Assembly (NCBI RefSeq): GCF_004353915.1 | Contig: NZ_SMRP01000017.1 | Coordinates: 1-64,000, forward strand | Source: Paraburkholderia silviterrae | GTDB taxonomy: Bacteria > Pseudomonadota > Gammaproteobacteria > Burkholderiales > Burkholderiaceae | DNA: 64,000 nt | Reading direction: 5' to 3' | Shown: positions 61,152 to 64,000 of the stretch, piece by piece | Layout of the letters: the number at the start of each line of letters is the position of its first letter | How positions within the stretch are numbered: the first letter of the stretch is position 1 | The notes under the pieces: model-generated | Seen by the model: only the letters and a program-made list of their open reading frames with translations | What the model was told of the DNA's origin: nothing | Database searches by the model: none | Position numbers and translations under genes: made by a program

Positions 61152-62825
61152 ATGAACGACAAATCTTCAGACAGCGTTGAAGAACTGCTGGCAGGCGGCA
61201 GCCGTCACCATCAGATTTTCCCGAGGCTGGATGAAAGGCAGGTCGCACTGCTGGAGAGATACGGCGAACGGCGCAAACTGAAAACGGGCGATGTGCTGTT
61301 CTCCGAAGGCGATCGGCACATTCCCATGTTCGCCATCCTCGCCGGGACCATTGAGGCGACGCGAGGATCTGGAGACAGCCTCCATATTCTCGGCTCGCAC
61401 GGCCCCGGCAGCTTCACCGGCGAGGTCGGAACCCTTGCCGGCCGCGCTGCGGTGGCAACAGCGCGCGCCACCAGTGATTGCGAAGTCATCGTTATCGATG
61501 AGGAATCGCTACGCGCGCTCGTCATTTCGGAAGCGGAGTTGAGCGAAACGATCATGCGAGCGTTTATCCTGCGGCGCGTCGCGTTCATTCAGGATCAGAA
61601 TGCGGGTGTTCTGGTCATTGGCAGCTCGGCCTCTGCCGCCACATTCCGCTTGCGGCATTTTCTGAGCCGCAACGCCCAGCCTTCGGCCTACTTCGATCTC
61701 GACGAGCATGAGGAAGCTAAAGCACTCCTTGAACGTTATGGCGCGACGGACGCTGACATACCGGTGCTCATCACATCGCAAGGCGTCGCGCTAAAACATC
61801 CGACCAACCGCGCCGCGGCGGATGCGATCGGCCTGAGCCCCGACAGGCTGAATGGCGAGCGGTTCGATGTGGTCGTGGTCGGCGCGGGGCCGGCTGGGCT
61901 TGCGGCCGCAGTCTATGCGGCTTCCGAAGGATTGAGGGTCGCGGTTCTCGACAGCAAGGCCCCTGGTGGTCAGGCGGGCACCAGCTCGAAGATCGAGAAT
62001 TACTTCGGATTCCCAACAGGTATCTCTGGACAAGCGCTTGCCGGTCGCGGCTTGTCTCAATGCCGGAAATTCGGCGCCGAAGTTGGTGTACCAGTCCAGG
62101 TACTCGGCATCGAATGCCACGAGGCACAGCCCTTTCACATTCGTCTTGATTGCGACGAGCACGTGTATGCGCGCGCTGTCGTCATCGCTACCGGCGCTCG
62201 CTATCGACAACCGTCGCTGGCTCGCCTCGAGGATTTTGTGGGACGCGGAGTCTATTACAGCGCAACGTTCATGGAAGCCGCGTTCTGTGCAAATGAAGAG
62301 TTGATTATCGTCGGCGGCGGAAATTCAGCCGGCCAGGCAGCGGTTTTCCTCGCCGGATTTGCGCGTCACGTTCACATCGTGATTCGCGGCGACGGACTCA
62401 AAGCGAGCATGTCGAACTATTTGATCAGGCGGATTGACGCCGCTGCGAACATCACCGTTCATCTACGGACGCAGATCGTCGAGTTGAAGGGCGAGACCCA
62501 ACTTGAATCCGTCATATGGGACAGGCAAGGGCATATTGAACCGAAGCCGTTCCGGCACGTCTTCCTGTTTCTTGGCGCACAGCCCAATACGGGTTGGCTC
62601 GGCGATTGCGTTGCGCTGGACAGGAACGGCTTTGTGCTCACTGGCCCCGATGCAATCAGCAGGTGGCCATCAGAGCGCCCTCCTCACTCTCTGGAGACGA
62701 GCCGACCTGGCATCTTCGCAGTAGGCGACGTTCGCAGCGGCTCGGTGAAGAGGGTTGCGGCCGCCGTCGGAGAAGGCGCTGCCGCCATTCAGTCCCTTCA
62801 TCAATATCTGGCGCTGGATGAGTGA
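61152..62825 (+). CDS. Cyclic-nucleotide-binding / thioredoxin-reductase-like fusion protein
   Basis: 557 residues in three parts. Residues 20-140: a cNMP-binding fold (LKTGDVLFSEGDR, GSFTGEVGTLAGRAAVATAR). Residues 150-232: a thioredoxin-like module without CxxC (VLVIGSSASAATFRLRHFLS, DIPVLITSQ). Residues 237-557: a FAD/NAD(P) thioredoxin-reductase-like domain with VVVVGAGPAGLAAAVYAASE, PGGQAGTSSKIENYFGFPTG, VIATGAR, IIVGGGNSAGQAAVF and PGIFAVGDVRSGSVKRVAAA. The disulfide motif of thioredoxin reductase is replaced by YYSATFMEA, so it cannot reduce thioredoxin in the usual way. Regulation by a cyclic nucleotide and transfer of NAD(P)H electrons to an unknown acceptor are inferred. Confidence 0.9.
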   Translation: MNDKSSDSVEELLAGGSRHHQIFPRLDERQVALLERYGERRKLKTGDVLFSEGDRHIPMFAILAGTIEATRGSGDSLHILGSHGPGSFTGEVGTLAGRAAVATARATSDCEVIVIDEESLRALVISEAELSETIMRAFILRRVAFIQDQNAGVLVIGSSASAATFRLRHFLSRNAQPSAYFDLDEHEEAKALLERYGATDADIPVLITSQGVALKHPTNRAAADAIGLSPDRLNGERFDVVVVGAGPAGLAAAVYAASEGLRVAVLDSKAPGGQAGTSSKIENYFGFPTGISGQALAGRGLSQCRKFGAEVGVPVQVLGIECHEAQPFHIRLDCDEHVYARAVVIATGARYRQPSLARLEDFVGRGVYYSATFMEAAFCANEELIIVGGGNSAGQAAVFLAGFARHVHIVIRGDGLKASMSNYLIRRIDAAANITVHLRTQIVELKGETQLESVIWDRQGHIEPKPFRHVFLFLGAQPNTGWLGDCVALDRNGFVLTGPDAISRWPSERPPHSLETSRPGIFAVGDVRSGSVKRVAAAVGEGAAAIQSLHQYLALDE

Positions 62826-62841
62826 CATCTGATTGCAAACA

Positions 62842-63633
62842 TCAATGCGCTCCCTGATCCCGGTCTCGCAGGACTTCTTTTGCCGCGAGCGCCGCATTGA
62901 TTGCCCTCGGGAATCCGGCATAAGCGGAAATCTGCGTGATCACCTCCACGAGCTCCTCCCCCGTCCCGCCAACGTTGAGAAAGCCATGCATGTGAACCTT
63001 GAGTTGCGGCGTGGCCGAACCCATTGCCGCCAGCGCCGCCACCGTAATCAGTTCTCGCAGGACGAGATCGATACCGGTGCGCGAGTACACATCGCCGAAC
63101 GCGAATTCGACAATGAAGCGACCAAGATCGGGAGCGATGTCGTTCAACGATTCAATCACCCGTTCACCCACCGCACCATCGATGGCCCTCAACCCCGCCA
63201 CGCCATCGTCGTAACGCGTCGCGCCCGGTGACACCGACACGGGCGCGGCGTCGACACCCTCCTCGCGGAACACGTCTCTTGCAGCCGACACGCCGTTGAG
63301 TGCAGCCGGAAAGCCTGCATAGACGACGAGGTGAATCATCAATTCCACGATTTCTCGCGGCGAACAGCCAACGTTCAACGCACCCGCGATATGGAAGCGA
63401 AGTTGCGGCTCGGCGCCCCCCATCGCCGCAAGTGCGGCAACCGTCGCGAATTGCCGCTGCCGCAGATCGAGTGCGGGTCGCGAATAGATTTCTCCATATG
63501 CGAAGCTGATCGCCATACGCGCCAAGTCCGGTGCAATGTCCTTCAAGGCCTCGTTGATCGAGGGCTCGTCCGTCTGTTCGATGGCCATCAAGTATTGGCG
63601 ACCCAGCGTCAGAGTCGATTGAGCATTTTGCAT
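62842..63633 (-). CDS. Double carboxymuconolactone-decarboxylase-domain protein
   Basis: 263 residues made of two CMD domains in tandem, roughly residues 15-115 and 150-255. Both show RQRQFATVAALAAMGGAEPQ and LRELITVAALAAMGSATPQ type blocks and a VVYAGFPAALNG / SAYAGFPRAINA helix. The redox CxxC of AhpD is missing in both halves, so decarboxylase-like or binding chemistry is likelier than peroxidase support. GGAGAGGAAACC precedes the ATG at 63633. It is convergent with the cNMP/flavoprotein gene and divergent from a LysR gene that probably controls it. Confidence 0.9.
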   Translation of the reverse strand: MQNAQSTLTLGRQYLMAIEQTDEPSINEALKDIAPDLARMAISFAYGEIYSRPALDLRQRQFATVAALAAMGGAEPQLRFHIAGALNVGCSPREIVELMIHLVVYAGFPAALNGVSAARDVFREEGVDAAPVSVSPGATRYDDGVAGLRAIDGAVGERVIESLNDIAPDLGRFIVEFAFGDVYSRTGIDLVLRELITVAALAAMGSATPQLKVHMHGFLNVGGTGEELVEVITQISAYAGFPRAINAALAAKEVLRDRDQGAH

Positions 63634-63763
63634 GGTTTCCTCTCCAAGTTGAGTCACGTCGTTGCGGCTCGTTGTGCGAACGATAGCGACATCGGCGGCG
63701 GTGCGCTAATTCCTTTGGCGTGATACCTTTTGAGTATCACAAGCGCGAAGCGGAGCTTCACCC

Positions 63764-64000
63764 ATGCAGGTAACCATCGAACTCTGGCAATTGCGGTACT
63801 TCGTTGCCGCGGCCGAGGAACTGAGCTTTCGGCGTGCGGCGGAGCGTCTGTTCATTACGCAACCGCCGTTGACGAGACAGATTCAGGCGCTCGAAGAAGT
63901 GATCGGCGCGAGACTGTTCGAACGCGATCGCGGCGGCGTAAGACTGACCTCCGAAGGCACCTATTTACTGACCGAAGCCCGCAATCTTCTCGCGGTAGCC
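63764..64000 (+). CDS. LysR-family regulator, 3' part outside window
   Basis: The first 79 codons are present: IELWQLRYFVAAAEELSFRR, then AAERLFITQPPLTRQIQALE and RLFERDRGGVRLTSEGTYLL, the complete winged HTH of a LysR regulator. The gene runs off the right edge without a stop. The region between it and the divergent CMD-type gene (about 130 bases) contains GATACC-TTTTGA-GTATCA-like symmetry near 63721-63740, a possible operator. The effector is unknown. Confidence 0.9.
   Translation, partial: MQVTIELWQLRYFVAAAEELSFRRAAERLFITQPPLTRQIQALEEVIGARLFERDRGGVRLTSEGTYLLTEARNLLAVA

Overview
The window reads as a chromosome segment of a high-GC betaproteobacterium of the Burkholderia/Paraburkholderia/Caballeronia group. 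This rests on gene content rather than a database match: DUF4148 and DUF4399 secreted proteins, a second long IF-1, OmpC-type porins with the AQSSVTLYG mature start, BON-domain periplasmic proteins, many LysR/AraC regulators, and at the left edge a CTTTTCTTTGC inverted repeat followed by a GCCCC..GGGGC hairpin, which I recognise as a dispersed repeat common in this group. No rRNA, tRNA, CRISPR array or complete insertion sequence was seen.

Layout. 0-5.3 kb: two tandem DUF4399 proteins, a secreted SUMF1-fold protein, a cold-shock protein, three small hypothetical proteins and a TTG-started IF-1. 6-11.7 kb: a class A penicillin-binding protein, then hutH and an amino-acid permease behind a likely HutC operator. 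11.8-20.7 kb: an AraC regulator divergent from a five-gene CoA-dependent catabolic operon (enoyl-CoA hydratase, thiolase, acyl-CoA dehydrogenase, HSD10-like dehydrogenase, acyl-CoA ligase), followed by a BON protein and a porin. 20.9-24.5 kb: a polyamine-type binding protein and an FAD amine oxidase, divergent from a LysR regulator. 24.8-31.4 kb: LysR and TetR regulators with two aldo-keto reductases, two MDR reductases and an F420-reductase-like protein, which together look like a carbonyl/electrophile-reduction module.

31.4-39.1 kb is the least orthodox part: an orphan IS630-type DNA-binding domain, a rhomboid protease with extra domains at both ends, a lipoprotein, an orphan tyrosine recombinase whose ribosome-binding site lies in a hairpin, a small membrane-anchored protein, and a YhcG-type PD-(D/E)XK protein carrying the same palindrome in its promoter region and in its own coding sequence. 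Gene density is low and several inverted repeats are present. 39.3-43.8 kb returns to ordinary genes (rdgC, a secreted hypothetical, a DUF1772 protein, a CGNR regulator divergent from an MDR reductase). 44.2-50.3 kb: a large secreted beta-propeller-like protein with two plus-strand terminators just upstream of its start, a DUF4148 protein, an MFS transporter, a second BON protein and a second porin.

50.7-64 kb is a dense redox and regulatory region: a minus-strand set (pirin, DoxX, an SDR remnant, SnoaL-like, SDR, MDR, LysR), then a LysR and an AraC regulator, then a plus-strand run of three SDRs, an antibiotic-biosynthesis-monooxygenase-fold protein and a cyclic-nucleotide-domain/thioredoxin-reductase-like fusion without a CxxC motif, followed by a fused double carboxymuconolactone-decarboxylase protein and a LysR gene cut by the window edge. 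The theme is quinone, aldehyde or other electrophile turnover under tight local regulation. I found no system that I can firmly call new. The best leads are the 31-39 kb region, the duplicated yhcG palindrome, the hairpin over the recombinase ribosome-binding site, and the inverted repeats beside the CGNR regulator.
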